This document shows positions 21,376 through 29,977 of a stretch of DNA of 64,000 nucleotides, one piece after another (within the stretch, counting starts at the first letter, position 1; the number at the start of each line of letters is the position of its first letter). A model generated the notes under the pieces. The model was not told the origin of the DNA and ran no database searches. It saw only the letters and a program-made list of their open reading frames with translations. The translations under genes were made by a program, and so were the position numbers. The DNA comes from Knoellia aerolata DSM 18566. GTDB lineage: Bacteria; Actinomycetota; Actinomycetes; Actinomycetales; Dermatophilaceae. The DNA lies in NCBI RefSeq assembly GCF_000768695.1, contig NZ_AVPL01000002.1, forward strand, positions 146,923 through 210,922, written 5' to 3'.

Positions 21376-23040
21376 ATGACCGAGTTCACCCCGTCCAGGG
21401 ACAGCGAGGCCCTGCGCCGCCTCGAGGGCACCGTCACCGACCTGCGCTCGCAGGTCAACACCGTCTCCGCCCAGAACGAGCGCCTCGTGCGCACCCTGCG
21501 TGACGCCCGCGAGCAGATCATCACGCTCAAGTCGGAGGTCGACCGTCTCGGTCAGCCGCCGTCCGGCTACGGCGTCGTCGTGGAGACCTTCGACGACAAG
21601 ACCGTCGACATCCTCACCGGCGGCCGCAAGATGCACGTCGCGGTGAGCCCGACCGTCGATCCGGGCGACATCGAGGTGGGCCGCGAGGTCATGCTCAACG
21701 AGGCAATGAACGTCGTCGCGGTGCACGGCTACGAGCGGGCGGGCGAGGTCGTCCTGCTCAAGGAGATCCTCGAGGACGGGCGCGTCCTGGTCCTGTCCCG
21801 GGCCGACGAGGAGCGGGTGTGCCGGGTGGCCGCCTCCCTCGACGACGTCAGGATCCGCGTCGGCGACGCCCTGCTGCTCGAGCCGCGCAGCGCCTTCGTC
21901 TACGAGAAGATCCCGCGGGCCGAGGTGGCCGACCTCGTGCTCGAGGAGGTGCCGGACATCGCCTACGAGGACATCGGCGGCCTGTCCAGCCAGATCGAGC
22001 TCATCCGCGACGCCGTCGAGCTGCCCTACCTCCACCCCGACCTCTTCACCGAGCACCACCTCAAGGCCCCCAAGGGCGTGCTCCTCTACGGCCCCCCCGG
22101 CTGTGGCAAGACGATGATCGCCAAGGCCGTCGCTGCCTCGCTCTCGCGCAAGATCGCCGAGAAGGAGGGCCGGCCGGCCGGCAAGAGCTACTTCCTCAAC
22201 ATCAAGGGCCCGGAGCTGCTCAACAAGTACGTCGGCGAGACCGAGCGGCACATCCGCCTCATCTTCCAGCGCGCCCGGGAGAAGTCCTCCGAGGGCTTCC
22301 CGGTCGTCGTGTTCTTCGACGAGATGGAGAGCCTGTTCCGGACCCGTGGCTCGGGCGTCTCCTCCGACGTCGAGACGACGATCGTGCCCCAGCTGCTCAG
22401 CGAGATCGACGGCGTCGAGGGCCTCGAGAACGTCATCGTCATCGGGGCCAGCAACCGTGAGGACATGATCGACCCGGCCATCCTGCGACCGGGCCGGCTC
22501 GACGTGAAGATCAAGATCGAGCGCCCGGACGCCGAGGCCTCGATCGAGATCTTCGCCAAGTACCTCACCCCCGACCTGCCCCTGCACACCGACGACCTCG
22601 CCGAGAACGGCGGCTCACCGGAGGCCACCGTCGACGCGATGACCCAGGCCGTCGTGACCCGCATGTACGCCGAGGACGACGAGAACGAGTTCCTCGAGGT
22701 CACGTACGCCGGCGGCGACAAGGAGGTCCTCTACTTCAAGGACTTCAACAGCGGCGCCATGATCCAGAACATCGTCGACCGCGCCAAGAAGATGGCCATC
22801 AAGGACTTCCTCACGACCGGTCACCGCGGCCTGCGCGTCGACCACCTCCTCCAGAGCGTCGTCGACGAGTTCAAGGAGAACGAGGACCTGCCCAACACGA
22901 CGAACCCGGACGACTGGGCGCGCATCTCCGGCAAGAAGGGGGAGCGGATCGTCTACATCCGCACGCTCATCAAGACCAAGGAGGGCAACGAGCCCGGCCG
23001 CTCGATCTCGACGATCGCCAACACCGGCCAGTACCTCTAG
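21376..23040 (+). CDS. arc: Proteasome-associated AAA ATPase Arc/Mpa
   Basis: 554 residues. An N-terminal coiled coil (about 10-58) captures Pup, then OB folds, then one AAA domain with Walker A GPPGCGKT at 239-246 and Walker [12 protein letters not shown]. The C-terminal QYL docks into the 20S alpha ring. The hexamer unfolds pupylated proteins and feeds them to PrcBA. Start is set by GAGGAGG and by homologues beginning just before the coiled coil. It is separated from dop-pup-prcBA by about 4 kb of repeats and unrelated genes. A perfect terminator hairpin follows. Confidence 0.96.
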   Translation: MTEFTPSRDSEALRRLEGTVTDLRSQVNTVSAQNERLVRTLRDAREQIITLKSEVDRLGQPPSGYGVVVETFDDKTVDILTGGRKMHVAVSPTVDPGDIEVGREVMLNEAMNVVAVHGYERAGEVVLLKEILEDGRVLVLSRADEERVCRVAASLDDVRIRVGDALLLEPRSAFVYEKIPRAEVADLVLEEVPDIAYEDIGGLSSQIELIRDAVELPYLHPDLFTEHHLKAPKGVLLYGPPGCGKTMIAKAVAASLSRKIAEKEGRPAGKSYFLNIKGPELLNKYVGETERHIRLIFQRAREKSSEGFPVVVFFDEMESLFRTRGSGVSSDVETTIVPQLLSEIDGVEGLENVIVIGASNREDMIDPAILRPGRLDVKIKIERPDAEASIEIFAKYLTPDLPLHTDDLAENGGSPEATVDAMTQAVVTRMYAEDDENEFLEVTYAGGDKEVLYFKDFNSGAMIQNIVDRAKKMAIKDFLTTGHRGLRVDHLLQSVVDEFKENEDLPNTTNPDDWARISGKKGERIVYIRTLIKTKEGNEPGRSISTIANTGQYL

Positions 23041-23056
23041 CCCCAACCCGACGGCA

Positions 23057-23100
23057 GCGTCCGCAACCCTGGCCGTGAATCCGGCCAGGGTTGCGGACGC
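23057..23100. terminator. Perfect 18-bp hairpin after arc (palindromic repeat family)
   Basis: GCGTCCGCAACCCTGGCC and its exact complement flank an 8-base loop. It shares the outer GCGTCCGCAAC...GTTGCGGACGC core and the following CAACGGG with the repeats near 24.0 and 24.8 kb, so the arc terminator belongs to that family. Confidence 0.75.
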
Positions 23101-23110
23101 AACGGGTGCG

Positions 23111-23140
23111 TCAGGCGGTGTCAGGCGGCGTCAGGCGGTG
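23111..23140. repeat. Three 10-bp tandem units at a gene's stop codon
   Basis: TCAGGCGGTG, TCAGGCGGCG, TCAGGCGGTG. The last unit carries the stop codon of the minus-strand gene. Because the unit is 10 bp, TGA occurs once in each of the three frames. Confidence 0.75.
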
Positions 23141-23766
23141 CGCTCCACCCATCGCACGGAGTACGTTCCGACCGAACCGTCCACCGCCGGCACCTCGTCC
23201 AGGCTGCCCTGCACCGTGGCGTAGCTGAAGATCCGGGTCTCGCGAGACCGGTACGTGACACCGGACTCGGGGTCACGGAACGAGTCCGTGAAGGTCGTCT
23301 TCGAGGTCGCGCCCGTGGGCGACAGGGTGACACTGACCGGCACGTTGCGCGCGGCCGTGGCACCTTCCTCGGTGGTCGCGTCGTACAGGTCGACGAGGCC
23401 CGAGTACGTGCTCGAGGCGGCCTTGCCCTTCCCGGTGACGACCGTCATGTTCTCCCCCCACATGAAGTACGAGCCGGCCATCTCGCACGCGTTCTCACCG
23501 TTCTCGTCGCCCCACGGGGTCTCGCCCGCCTCGCAGGTGAAGGTGTCGACGAACCCCTCGGCCAGGTCGCTGCTGTGGAAGGTGAGCGAGGCAAAAGAGT
23601 AGTTCCCGGGCACGTCGCCGGGGGTCCCTGCGCCCTCGAAGAAGACGTCGGCGAAGGTCCCCTTGTCTCGGAACATGAACGTACTGCCGGCGGAGGCCGG
23701 CAGGGTCGACGCGATGAGTGGGACCGCAAGCGCAAGCGCCGTGACGGTCCGGAGAGGTGTCCGCAT
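23131..23766 (-). CDS. Secreted protein of unknown function
   Basis: 211 residues with a clear signal peptide (MRTPLRTV, hydrophobic core, ASTLPASA cleavage region near residue 26). The mature part is rich in Thr/Ser/Gly and likely beta-stranded, with two cysteines (FTCEAGE and NACEMAG) that could form a disulphide. No membrane anchor or sortase motif. An RBS (AAAGGGGA) precedes ATG. I do not recognise a family. It stands alone between repeat elements. Confidence 0.75.
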   Translation of the reverse strand: MRTPLRTVTALALAVPLIASTLPASAGSTFMFRDKGTFADVFFEGAGTPGDVPGNYSFASLTFHSSDLAEGFVDTFTCEAGETPWGDENGENACEMAGSYFMWGENMTVVTGKGKAASSTYSGLVDLYDATTEEGATAARNVPVSVTLSPTGATSKTTFTDSFRDPESGVTYRSRETRIFSYATVQGSLDEVPAVDGSVGTYSVRWVERTA

Positions 23767-23943
23767 GAGTGTTCCCCTTTGACTGCAGTGCGATCCGGCA
23801 CACCTACCCCGATGCGAAGCGAAGAGACCCGGACCCGCGGCGGTTGGAGCCAGCCGGCCCCGGCCTCATCGTGGCAGCGGCGCCGTCACCGGGGGCCCGC
23901 TTTGCCGGAATTCGCCACACTGGCGGCGTGCTGGCCACCGCGA

Positions 23944-23988
23944 GCGTCCGCAACCTTGGTCGCGAACCCAGCCAACATTGCGGACGCA
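23944..23988. repeat. Palindromic repeat, tandem copy A
   Basis: GCGTCCGCAA ... TTGCGGACGC, 10-base perfect arms. The interior CTTGGTCGCGAACCCAGCCA has a nested TTGG/CCAA pair. Followed by CAACGGGACGGCATACGGCA, which leads into copy B. Ends are accurate to a base or two. Confidence 0.75.
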
Positions 23989-24006
23989 ACGGGACGGCAT
24001 ACGGCA

Positions 24007-24050
24007 GCGTCCGCAACCTTGGTCGCGAACCCAGCCACGGTTGCGGACGG
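24007..24050. repeat. Palindromic repeat, tandem copy B
   Basis: Nearly identical to copy A for the first 34 bases. The right arm reads TTGCGGACGG, with one change. Confidence 0.75.
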
Positions 24051-24165
24051 AACGGGCGCGACACCCGGGGGCGGCCTCGGGAGGCGAGCCGGGCTGACCA
24101 GCCGGCTCCCCGAGCCCGACGATCGCCCACACCAGCCAGTACGTCGGCCCACTTTCAGTTCGAGA

Positions 24166-24212
24166 GGTCACGACACCCCGTATGCCGGGTGCGCACCCGG
24201 GGTGTCGTGACC
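24166..24212. repeat. 15-bp inverted repeat with motif in loop
   Basis: GGTCACGACACCCCG and its exact complement flank a 17-base loop that starts TATGCCG, so the GTATGCCG 8-mer spans the stem-loop junction. The loop side also holds the palindrome GGGTGCGCACCC. The right arm resembles the CGGGGCGTCGTGAC just upstream of pafA. Confidence 0.7.
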
Positions 24213-24359
24213 CCTCGTCCGGCTGGGTCGGCCTCGACCGCAGCATCGGCGTGGCCTTTTCCGGTCCTGCGCACCGGGCCCTTCGGCCCTGACGGCCGAC
24301 AGGAACGACTGGTCGGATGGGTGTCGGATGGGACTGTCCGGTGGAGAGGAGGCACACCG

Positions 24360-24734
24360 ATGACCGTGGTGCGGGTCGTCGTCGGAATCCTGCTCCTGGC
24401 GCATGGCCTGGTGCACCTGCTGTACCTGTTCCCGGATGTGGCCGAGTTCTCCACGCAGCGGTCATGGCTGGTTCCCGAGGGGGCCCGCCGCCCCGTCTCG
24501 TTGGCGCTCATCGCGGCCAGCATCGCGACGTCGGCCATGCTGGCGCTGTCCGTGTGGGGTCTGCCCGGGCTTGCCGACGCGTGGCCGGTCTGGGCCGTCG
24601 TCGCGGGGACCCTGTCGCTCCTCCTGCTCGTCGCCTACTGGGACACCCGCCTCGTCGTTGGGGTGGCGATCGACGCCGCGCTCATCGCGGCCGGCATCGT
24701 GCAGCCGGCGTGGCTCCAGGACATGCTGACCTGA
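24360..24734 (+). CDS. Small membrane protein of unknown function
   Basis: 124 residues with about four hydrophobic helices (about 5-25, 46-66, 76-95, 98-118). A His in the first helix (LLLAHGLVHLLYL) is notable. The RBS GAGAGGAGG lies about six bases before ATG. It resembles generic small DoxX-size membrane proteins but I recognise no family. Convergent with the DUF3054 gene across two palindromic repeats. Confidence 0.7.
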   Translation: MTVVRVVVGILLLAHGLVHLLYLFPDVAEFSTQRSWLVPEGARRPVSLALIAASIATSAMLALSVWGLPGLADAWPVWAVVAGTLSLLLLVAYWDTRLVVGVAIDAALIAAGIVQPAWLQDMLT

Positions 24735-24823
24735 CTCTCCCGGTCCTCAGCAGCTCTGGGTGCCTCCGGGACCGCCGTCAGGCGATGACGCGGGCAAGGA
24801 GGGCGACGGGGCGGCATACGGCA

Positions 24824-24867
24824 GCGTCCGCAACGTTGGTCGCGAACCCAGCCAACACTGCGGACGC
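24824..24867. repeat. Palindromic repeat, tandem copy C
   Basis: GCGTCCGCAACGTTGGTCGC begins the unit, GCGGACGC ends it. Preceded by GGCGGCATACGGCA. In the convergent gap, so it may also terminate transcription. Confidence 0.75.
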
Positions 24868-24887
24868 AACGGGACCGGCATACGGCA

Positions 24888-24931
24888 GCGTCCGCAACGT
24901 TGGTCGCGAACCCGGCCGCCATTGCGGACGC
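24888..24931. repeat. Palindromic repeat, tandem copy D
   Basis: Same as copy C with small interior changes (CCCGGCCGCC in place of CCCAGCCAAC). Linked to copy C by CAACGGGACCGGCATACGGCA. Confidence 0.75.
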
Positions 24932-24946
24932 AACGGGGCGGCGGCG

Positions 24947-25306
24947 TCAGGCGACGAGGCGGGCGACGAGACGCCAGCCGAGCATCGTCACGGCGAGGAA
25001 GACCGTCGCGACGCCGATGAACGACGGCGCGGTCCCGGTTGTCGCCAGCTTGCGGAGCAGCATACCGACGACCACGGTCGACACCAGGACGACGGCGCCG
25101 AACTGCCACGACCAGGGCGACCCGTCCAGGGTGAGGCTCCCGACGAGGTAGCCGGCCGCGGTGCCGCAGAGGAACGGGGCGGCAGTCTCGAGCACCCCGC
25201 CCAGGGTGATGCCGTGGGCGTGCGAGCGCCGGCCGACGAGCGCGAAGACGAGGACGGCGACCAGGTCGAGCGCCGGAGCGAGGAGGCGGCTCACGCCCTC
25301 AGCCAC
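24947..25306 (-). CDS. DUF3054 membrane protein
   Basis: 119 residues, four predicted membrane helices, beginning (GTG) MAEGVSRLLAPALDLVAVLVFALVGRRSH, which matches the DUF3054 family. Function unknown. The start overlaps the end of the PRPP-synthetase-like gene by eight bases on the same strand, so it is probably co-translated. Confidence 0.85.
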   Translation of the reverse strand: MAEGVSRLLAPALDLVAVLVFALVGRRSHAHGITLGGVLETAAPFLCGTAAGYLVGSLTLDGSPWSWQFGAVVLVSTVVVGMLLRKLATTGTAPSFIGVATVFLAVTMLGWRLVARLVA

Positions 25307-26288
25307 CGACCCTGTCGAACAGCGAGCCCTGCGGTGGGGCGTGGGTCGGGTCGACGCCGTCGAAGAGGATGCTCACGGACTCGCCCGCGTGGATGCGCTT
25401 GATCGCCTCGGCGAACAGTCCCGACACGGTGCGCACCTGGAGCTCGGGCCACCGGCCCGGGGCGGGGACGGTGTCGGTCGTGACGATCTGGCTCACCATG
25501 GGGTGGCCCCGGAGCCGTTCGACGGCGTTGCCGGAGAAGAGGCCGTGGGTGCAGGCCACGGCTGCCTCGGTCACGCCGAAGTCGGCGAGGCGGTCGAGGA
25601 GCTCGACGATGGACCCGCCGGTGGCGATCTCGTCGTCGAGGACGATGGCCCGCTTGCCGCGCACGTCACCGACGATCGAGTCGATGACGACCTTGTCGTC
25701 GCTCTTGCGCTGCTTGCTGCCGGCGGCCACGGGGAGCCCGAGCAGGCGGGAGAACTGGGTGGCCTCCTTGGCGTTGCCGAGGTCGGGCGAGACGACGACC
25801 GAGTTCGAGAGGTCCGTGCCGCGGAAGTGGTCGGCCAGCACGCCCAGCGCCGTGAGGTGGTCCACCGGGACGGAGAAGAAGCCGTGCACCTGGGGTGCGT
25901 GCAGGTTCATCGTCAGCACCCGGTGCGCGCCCGCGGTGGAGATGAGGTCGGCGACGAGCCGGCCGCCCAGGGAGATGCGCGACGCGTCCTTCTTGTCCGA
26001 CCGGGCGTACGCGTAGTGCGGGATGACGGCGGTGATCTGCGCGGCCGAGGCGCCCCGGGCGGCGTCGATCATGAGGAGCAGCTCCATGAGGTGCTCCTGG
26101 GTGGGCGGCACGAGCGGCTGCACGATGTAGACGTCGCGCTGGCGGCAGTTGGCGAGCAGCTGCGCCTGGAGGCAGTCGTTGCTGAACCGCTTGATCTCGG
26201 TCTGGGACAGGGGGACGCCGAGCTGGTCGCAGATCTGTGCGGCGAGGGCGGGGTGGGCACTTCCGGAGAAGACGACGATCTCGCGCAT
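25299..26288 (-). CDS. Divergent ribose-phosphate pyrophosphokinase paralogue
   Basis: 329 residues with the two-domain PRPP synthetase fold. The N-terminal part has KRFSND and PHYAYARSDKKDASRISLG, corresponding to the usual ARQDRKDxPREPI. The PRPP loop reads IVLDDEIATGGSI in place of the usual VDDMIDTAGT, and SPDLGNAKEA replaces SPDAGGVxRA. These shifts suggest a paralogue with altered regulation or substrate, not the housekeeping Prs. Next to an esterase and a DUF3054 gene, neither informative. Confidence 0.85.
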   Translation of the reverse strand: MREIVVFSGSAHPALAAQICDQLGVPLSQTEIKRFSNDCLQAQLLANCRQRDVYIVQPLVPPTQEHLMELLLMIDAARGASAAQITAVIPHYAYARSDKKDASRISLGGRLVADLISTAGAHRVLTMNLHAPQVHGFFSVPVDHLTALGVLADHFRGTDLSNSVVVSPDLGNAKEATQFSRLLGLPVAAGSKQRKSDDKVVIDSIVGDVRGKRAIVLDDEIATGGSIVELLDRLADFGVTEAAVACTHGLFSGNAVERLRGHPMVSQIVTTDTVPAPGRWPELQVRTVSGLFAEAIKRIHAGESVSILFDGVDPTHAPPQGSLFDRVGG

Positions 26289-26297
26289 GCTGAGACC

Positions 26298-27278
26298 CTA
26301 GGCCAGACCGGTTCCGAGGTGATGACGCAGTTCACTGACGAGCTCCCAGCGGTGCTGCCGGCCGGCGGCACTCGCCCCCGGGAAGCTCGCGAACCCGTGC
26401 GGCACCTGCAGGTAGTTCGTGAGCCGGGTCTGAACCCCCGCGGAGCGGAGGGCCGCGGCGTACCGGGTGCCGTCGTCCCGGATCGGGTCGAGGTCGGCGG
26501 TCTGGATCAGCGCAGGCGGGAGGCCTGCGAGGTCGCCGAACAGCGGCGACATCAGCGGGTTCTCGAAGTCCCGGGCGGGGGCGTACAGCTCGCGGAACGC
26601 GAGGATCGAGTCGCGGGTGAGGATCGGGGCGTTCGGGTGCTCGTCGATCGAGGGGGAGGCCATCGTCAGGTCGGTCGCGGGGTACAGCAGCGCCTGGTGC
26701 CGGATCCAGTCGGTGCCGGCGTCCCGCACCACCTGCGCGACCACGGCTGCGAGGTTGGCCCCCGCGGAGTCGCCGCAGACGGCCATCCGGTGCGCGTCGG
26801 CCCGGAGCACGTCGGACTGGGCGGCCAGCCACGTCGTCGCGTCGACCGCGTCGAGGGCCGCGGTCGGCGCGGGGTGCTCGGGGGCCAGCCGGTAGTCGAC
26901 GCTGACGACGACGGCGCCGACCTCGGCGGCCAGGTGGGTGCACAGCGGGTCGTAGTTGACGACGTTGCCGAGCACCCAGCCGCCGCCGTGGAAGTACACG
27001 ATGACGGGCACGTCGGCCTGCGCGTCGCGGATCGCCCGCGGCCGGTAGATCCGCAGCGGGATCTCGTAGCCGTCGCGCGCCGGTGCCGTCCCGAAGGTGA
27101 TGCCCACCGCCCGGTCCACGCCGCCCAGGACCCAGGAGAAGGGACGGCGGGTCGGGTGGGTGCTCGCCCGGGCCTCGTGCCGCTGCTCCTCGCTCATGTC
27201 CTCGACGGGCACCCGCAGCCGGTCGATGAGGGCGACCGCTGCGGTCGTGACCGGTGACATCCCGCGGTAGCTGCGCAT
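26298..27278 (-). CDS. Alpha/beta hydrolase, hormone-sensitive-lipase family
   Basis: 326 residues. The oxyanion motif HGGGW is in VIVYFHGGGWVLGN, the nucleophile in GDSAGANLAA, the acid in DPIRDDGTRY and the His in VPHGFASF. An esterase on short acyl or aryl esters by family. Start ATG at 27278 follows CATACT by six bases. Upstream in-frame starts would overlap dop's promoter region. Divergent from dop. Confidence 0.9.
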   Translation of the reverse strand: MRSYRGMSPVTTAAVALIDRLRVPVEDMSEEQRHEARASTHPTRRPFSWVLGGVDRAVGITFGTAPARDGYEIPLRIYRPRAIRDAQADVPVIVYFHGGGWVLGNVVNYDPLCTHLAAEVGAVVVSVDYRLAPEHPAPTAALDAVDATTWLAAQSDVLRADAHRMAVCGDSAGANLAAVVAQVVRDAGTDWIRHQALLYPATDLTMASPSIDEHPNAPILTRDSILAFRELYAPARDFENPLMSPLFGDLAGLPPALIQTADLDPIRDDGTRYAAALRSAGVQTRLTNYLQVPHGFASFPGASAAGRQHRWELVSELRHHLGTGLA

Positions 27279-27284
27279 CCGACG

Positions 27285-27293
27285 AGTATGCCG
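27285..27293 (-). promoter_or_regulatory. -10-like box of esterase gene with CGGCATAC
   Basis: Minus strand CGGCATACT, with CATACT ending six bases before ATG at 27278. The same CGGCATACT precedes metH. Confidence 0.35.
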
Positions 27294-27370
27294 AGGGCTC
27301 ACCGTCGCGGGGACGTGCGGCATGGTTGGCTTGCGTCCATGACGCCTCCCTCGGCCACCGCGGTCGCCCG

Positions 27371-28897
27371 ATGACGGTCCGCCGGGTGATGGGCATCGAG
27401 ACCGAGTACGGCATCTCGGTCCCGGGGTCGCCCACCGCCAACCCGATGGTGCTGTCCGGCGACGTCGTGACGACATATGCCGCGAGCCGGGGCATCCGTC
27501 CCGCGCAGGCCTCGTGGGACTACGCCGACGAGGCGCCGCTGCGCGACGCCCGCGGCTTCGACATGGGGCGGGGCGCGGCGCACGCGTCCCAGCTCACCGA
27601 CGTCGACGACCCGACGATGGCCAACGTCGTGCTGACCAACGGCGCCCGCCTCTACGTCGACCACGCCCACCCGGAGTACAGCTCGCCCGAGGTGACCAAC
27701 CCGCGGGACGCGGTCGTCTGGGACAAGGCCGGCGAGCTCGTCATGCGCGAGGCCGTGCGGCGGCTGGCCAGCGTCCCGCCCGGAGTCAACCTCTACAAGA
27801 ACAACACCGACGGCAAGGGTGCCTCCTACGGCACCCACGAGAACTACCTCATGTCGCGCCGGACGCCCTTCACGCGGATCATCTCCCGGCTCACGCCCTT
27901 CTTCGTCGTCCGCCAGGTCATGTGCGGCTCCGGACGGGTCGGTATCGGCGTCGAGTCACGCACCCCGGGCTACCAGCTCGCTCAGCGCAGCGACTTCTTC
28001 GAGACCGAGGTCGGCCTCGAGACGACGCTCAAGCGGCCGATCATCAACACCCGCGACGAGCCGCACGCCGTCGCCGACCTCTACCGGCGGCTGCACGTCA
28101 TCCTCGGTGACGCGAACCACTGCGACGTCTCCAACCTGCTCAAGCTGGGCTCCACCTCGCTGGTCCTGGCGATGATCGAGGACGACGCGTTCACGACCGA
28201 CCTCGCCGTCGCGTCCCCGGTGCGCACGTTGCACGCCGTGAGCCACGACCCGACGCTGCGCTCGACCATCGAGCTCGTGGACGGGCGATCGATCCGGCCG
28301 GTCGAGCTGCTGCGGCGGTTCCACGAGCTCGCGGCGGACTACGTGCAGGACCGGTGGGGCGCCGACGTCGACGCCGACACCACCGAGGTCATGCACTGGT
28401 GGGACACCGTGCTCACGGCGCTCGAGGGCGACCCGATGGACGCGCGCCGCTGGGTCGACTGGGTGGCCAAGCTCTCGGTGCTCGAGGGCTACCGCGACCG
28501 GGACGCGCTGAGCTGGGGCGACCCACGCCTGCGGGCCGTCGACATCCAGTGGTCGGACGTGCGGGCCGACCGCGGGCTCGCCCACCGGCTCGCTGCGACC
28601 GGGCGGGTCGAGGTCCTCGTGCCCGAGGCCGAGGCTGCCGTGGCCATGGACCAGGCGCCGGAGGACACCCGGGCCTGGTTCCGAGGTGCGTGCCTGCGCA
28701 AGTTCCCCGAGTCCGTCGTCGCGGCGTCGTGGGACTCCGTCGTCGTCGAGGTGCCGGGGGAGCGCACCCTGCAGCGCATTCCCATCCTCGAACCGCTGCG
28801 CGGCACCCGTGCCGCCGTCGGCGACCTCGTCGACGGGGCGCCCGACATCCGGTCGCTCCTCGCGTCCCTCGCCGCGGCTGACGGACGCGCCGACTAG
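27371..28897 (+). CDS. dop: Depupylase/deamidase Dop
   Basis: 508 residues of the carboxylate-amine ligase fold. MTVRRVMGIETEYGISVPG carries the catalytic Glu-containing GIETEYG. Later segments NNTDGKGASYGTHENYL and [19 protein letters not shown] are shared with PafA. Distinguished from PafA by length, by the GSPTANPMVLSG region after the first strand, and by position directly before pup. It deamidates the C-terminal Gln of Pup and removes Pup from substrates. Its TAG stop is the first half of the pup-prcBA -10. Confidence 0.94.
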   Translation: MTVRRVMGIETEYGISVPGSPTANPMVLSGDVVTTYAASRGIRPAQASWDYADEAPLRDARGFDMGRGAAHASQLTDVDDPTMANVVLTNGARLYVDHAHPEYSSPEVTNPRDAVVWDKAGELVMREAVRRLASVPPGVNLYKNNTDGKGASYGTHENYLMSRRTPFTRIISRLTPFFVVRQVMCGSGRVGIGVESRTPGYQLAQRSDFFETEVGLETTLKRPIINTRDEPHAVADLYRRLHVILGDANHCDVSNLLKLGSTSLVLAMIEDDAFTTDLAVASPVRTLHAVSHDPTLRSTIELVDGRSIRPVELLRRFHELAADYVQDRWGADVDADTTEVMHWWDTVLTALEGDPMDARRWVDWVAKLSVLEGYRDRDALSWGDPRLRAVDIQWSDVRADRGLAHRLAATGRVEVLVPEAEAAVAMDQAPEDTRAWFRGACLRKFPESVVAASWDSVVVEVPGERTLQRIPILEPLRGTRAAVGDLVDGAPDIRSLLASLAAADGRAD

Positions 28898-28900
28898 GCT
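28895..28900 (+). promoter_or_regulatory. -10 box of pup-prcBA, fused to dop stop
   Basis: TAGGCT, whose TAG is the stop codon of dop. The leader runs about 45 bases and contains a hairpin. Confidence 0.4.
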
Positions 28901-28909
28901 CGAACTCCC

Positions 28910-28927
28910 AGGCACCTCGCGGTGCCT
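28910..28927 (+). promoter_or_regulatory. Stem-loop in pup 5' leader
   Basis: AGGCACC, TCGC loop, GGTGCCT: a perfect 7-bp stem starting about 4 bases after the predicted transcript start and ending about 10 bases before the RBS GAGGAGG. It could protect the mRNA end or be a regulatory element. Confidence 0.45.
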
Positions 28928-28949
28928 TCGCCGACACGAGGAGGAGCCC

Positions 28950-29141
28950 ATGGCCGGCCAGGAACAGATCAAGCCCGGGCGCCGTGACGACGGTCCGGAC
29001 GACGCCCCCGAGCCCGTCGCCGCCCCCGCGGCGCAGGTGTCGGACACCGAGATCGACGACATCCTCGACGAGATCGACGGGGTCCTCGAGACCAACGCCG
29101 AGGAGTTCGTGCGCGGGTTCGTCCAGAAGGGCGGCCAGTGA
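28950..29141 (+). CDS. pup: Prokaryotic ubiquitin-like protein Pup
   Basis: 63 residues, mostly disordered and acidic, with the helix-forming Arc-binding region [20 protein letters not shown] and C-terminus VQKGGQ. The final Gln must be deamidated by Dop before PafA can attach Pup to lysines. Strong RBS (GAGGAGG). The stop overlaps the GTG of prcB. Confidence 0.97.
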   Translation: MAGQEQIKPGRRDDGPDDAPEPVAAPAAQVSDTEIDDILDEIDGVLETNAEEFVRGFVQKGGQ

Positions 29142-29977
29142 CCCCGGTCTCCGAGGGTGGCCTGCCCGCCGCCTACCTCCGCACGGGGTCGTCGTCGTTC
29201 ACCGACTTCGTCGCCGAGCACGAGCCCAGCCTCATCCCGTCCCGCCGCGGACTCCCGCCCGGCGCGACGATCGACGCCCCCCACGGCACGACGATCGTCA
29301 CGCTGTCCTTCGACGGCGGGGTCCTCATGGCGGGTGACCGCCGCGCCACGATGGGCAACATCATCGCGAACCGCGACATGGAGAAGGTCTTCGCGACCGA
29401 CGAGTACTCCGTCGTCGGCATCGCCGGTACGGCTGGGCTCGCGATCGAGCTCGTCCGCCTCTTCCAGGTCGAGCTCGAGCACTACGAGAAGATCGAGGGC
29501 GCCCTCATGTCACTCGAGGGCAAGGCCAACCGTCTCGCCTCGATGATCCGCGGCAACCTCGGGATGGCCATGCAGGGGCTCAGCGTCGTCCCCGTCTTCG
29601 CCGGCTTCGACCACCACGACGCGACCGGCCGGATCTTCTCCTACGACGTCACGGGCGGCTGCTACGAGGAGCACGACCACCACAGCGTCGGCTCCGGCTC
29701 GCTCTTCGCCCGCGGCGCGCTCAAGAAGCTCTACCGGCCGGACATGGATGCCGACGAGGCGGTCCGGGTCGCCGTCGAGGCCCTCTGGGACGCCGCCGAC
29801 GACGACTCCGCGACCGGTGGGCCCGACGTCGGCCGCCGCATCTGGCCGACGGTGGGCATCGTCACGGCCGAGGGCGCGCGCTTCCTCGCCGACGACGACG
29901 TCGCCCCCGTCGTCGACGCCATCCTCTCCCACCGCCGCGGCAACCCCGGCGGCCGACGCGACGGAGGTGCCTCATGA
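29138..29977 (+). CDS. prcB: Proteasome beta subunit PrcB
   Basis: 279 residues. A propeptide of about 50 residues ends ATIDAPHG, and the catalytic Thr51 begins [19 protein letters not shown] after autocleavage. Forms the inner beta rings of the 20S proteasome. GTG start overlaps the pup stop (GTGA) and the stop overlaps prcA, a tight three-gene operon. Confidence 0.96.
   Translation: MTPVSEGGLPAAYLRTGSSSFTDFVAEHEPSLIPSRRGLPPGATIDAPHGTTIVTLSFDGGVLMAGDRRATMGNIIANRDMEKVFATDEYSVVGIAGTAGLAIELVRLFQVELEHYEKIEGALMSLEGKANRLASMIRGNLGMAMQGLSVVPVFAGFDHHDATGRIFSYDVTGGCYEEHDHHSVGSGSLFARGALKKLYRPDMDADEAVRVAVEALWDAADDDSATGGPDVGRRIWPTVGIVTAEGARFLADDDVAPVVDAILSHRRGNPGGRRDGGAS

Larger units (their letters stand above)
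23767..24359. other. 593-bp gap with repeats, no recognised gene
   Basis: Holds the promoter of the secreted-protein gene on its left, two copies of the GCGTCCGCAA palindrome (23.94-24.05 kb), a 15-base-arm inverted repeat (24166-24212), a small GGGCCCTTCGGCCC hairpin near 24.28 kb and the leader of the next gene. Frames that run through it are composed of repeat sequence and I do not accept them as genes. Confidence 0.7.

Noticed and set aside
23575..24210. Open frames running through the 23.8-24.3 kb gap
   Set aside because: The predicted peptides are made of the palindromic repeat units and lack homology, RBS or codon bias.
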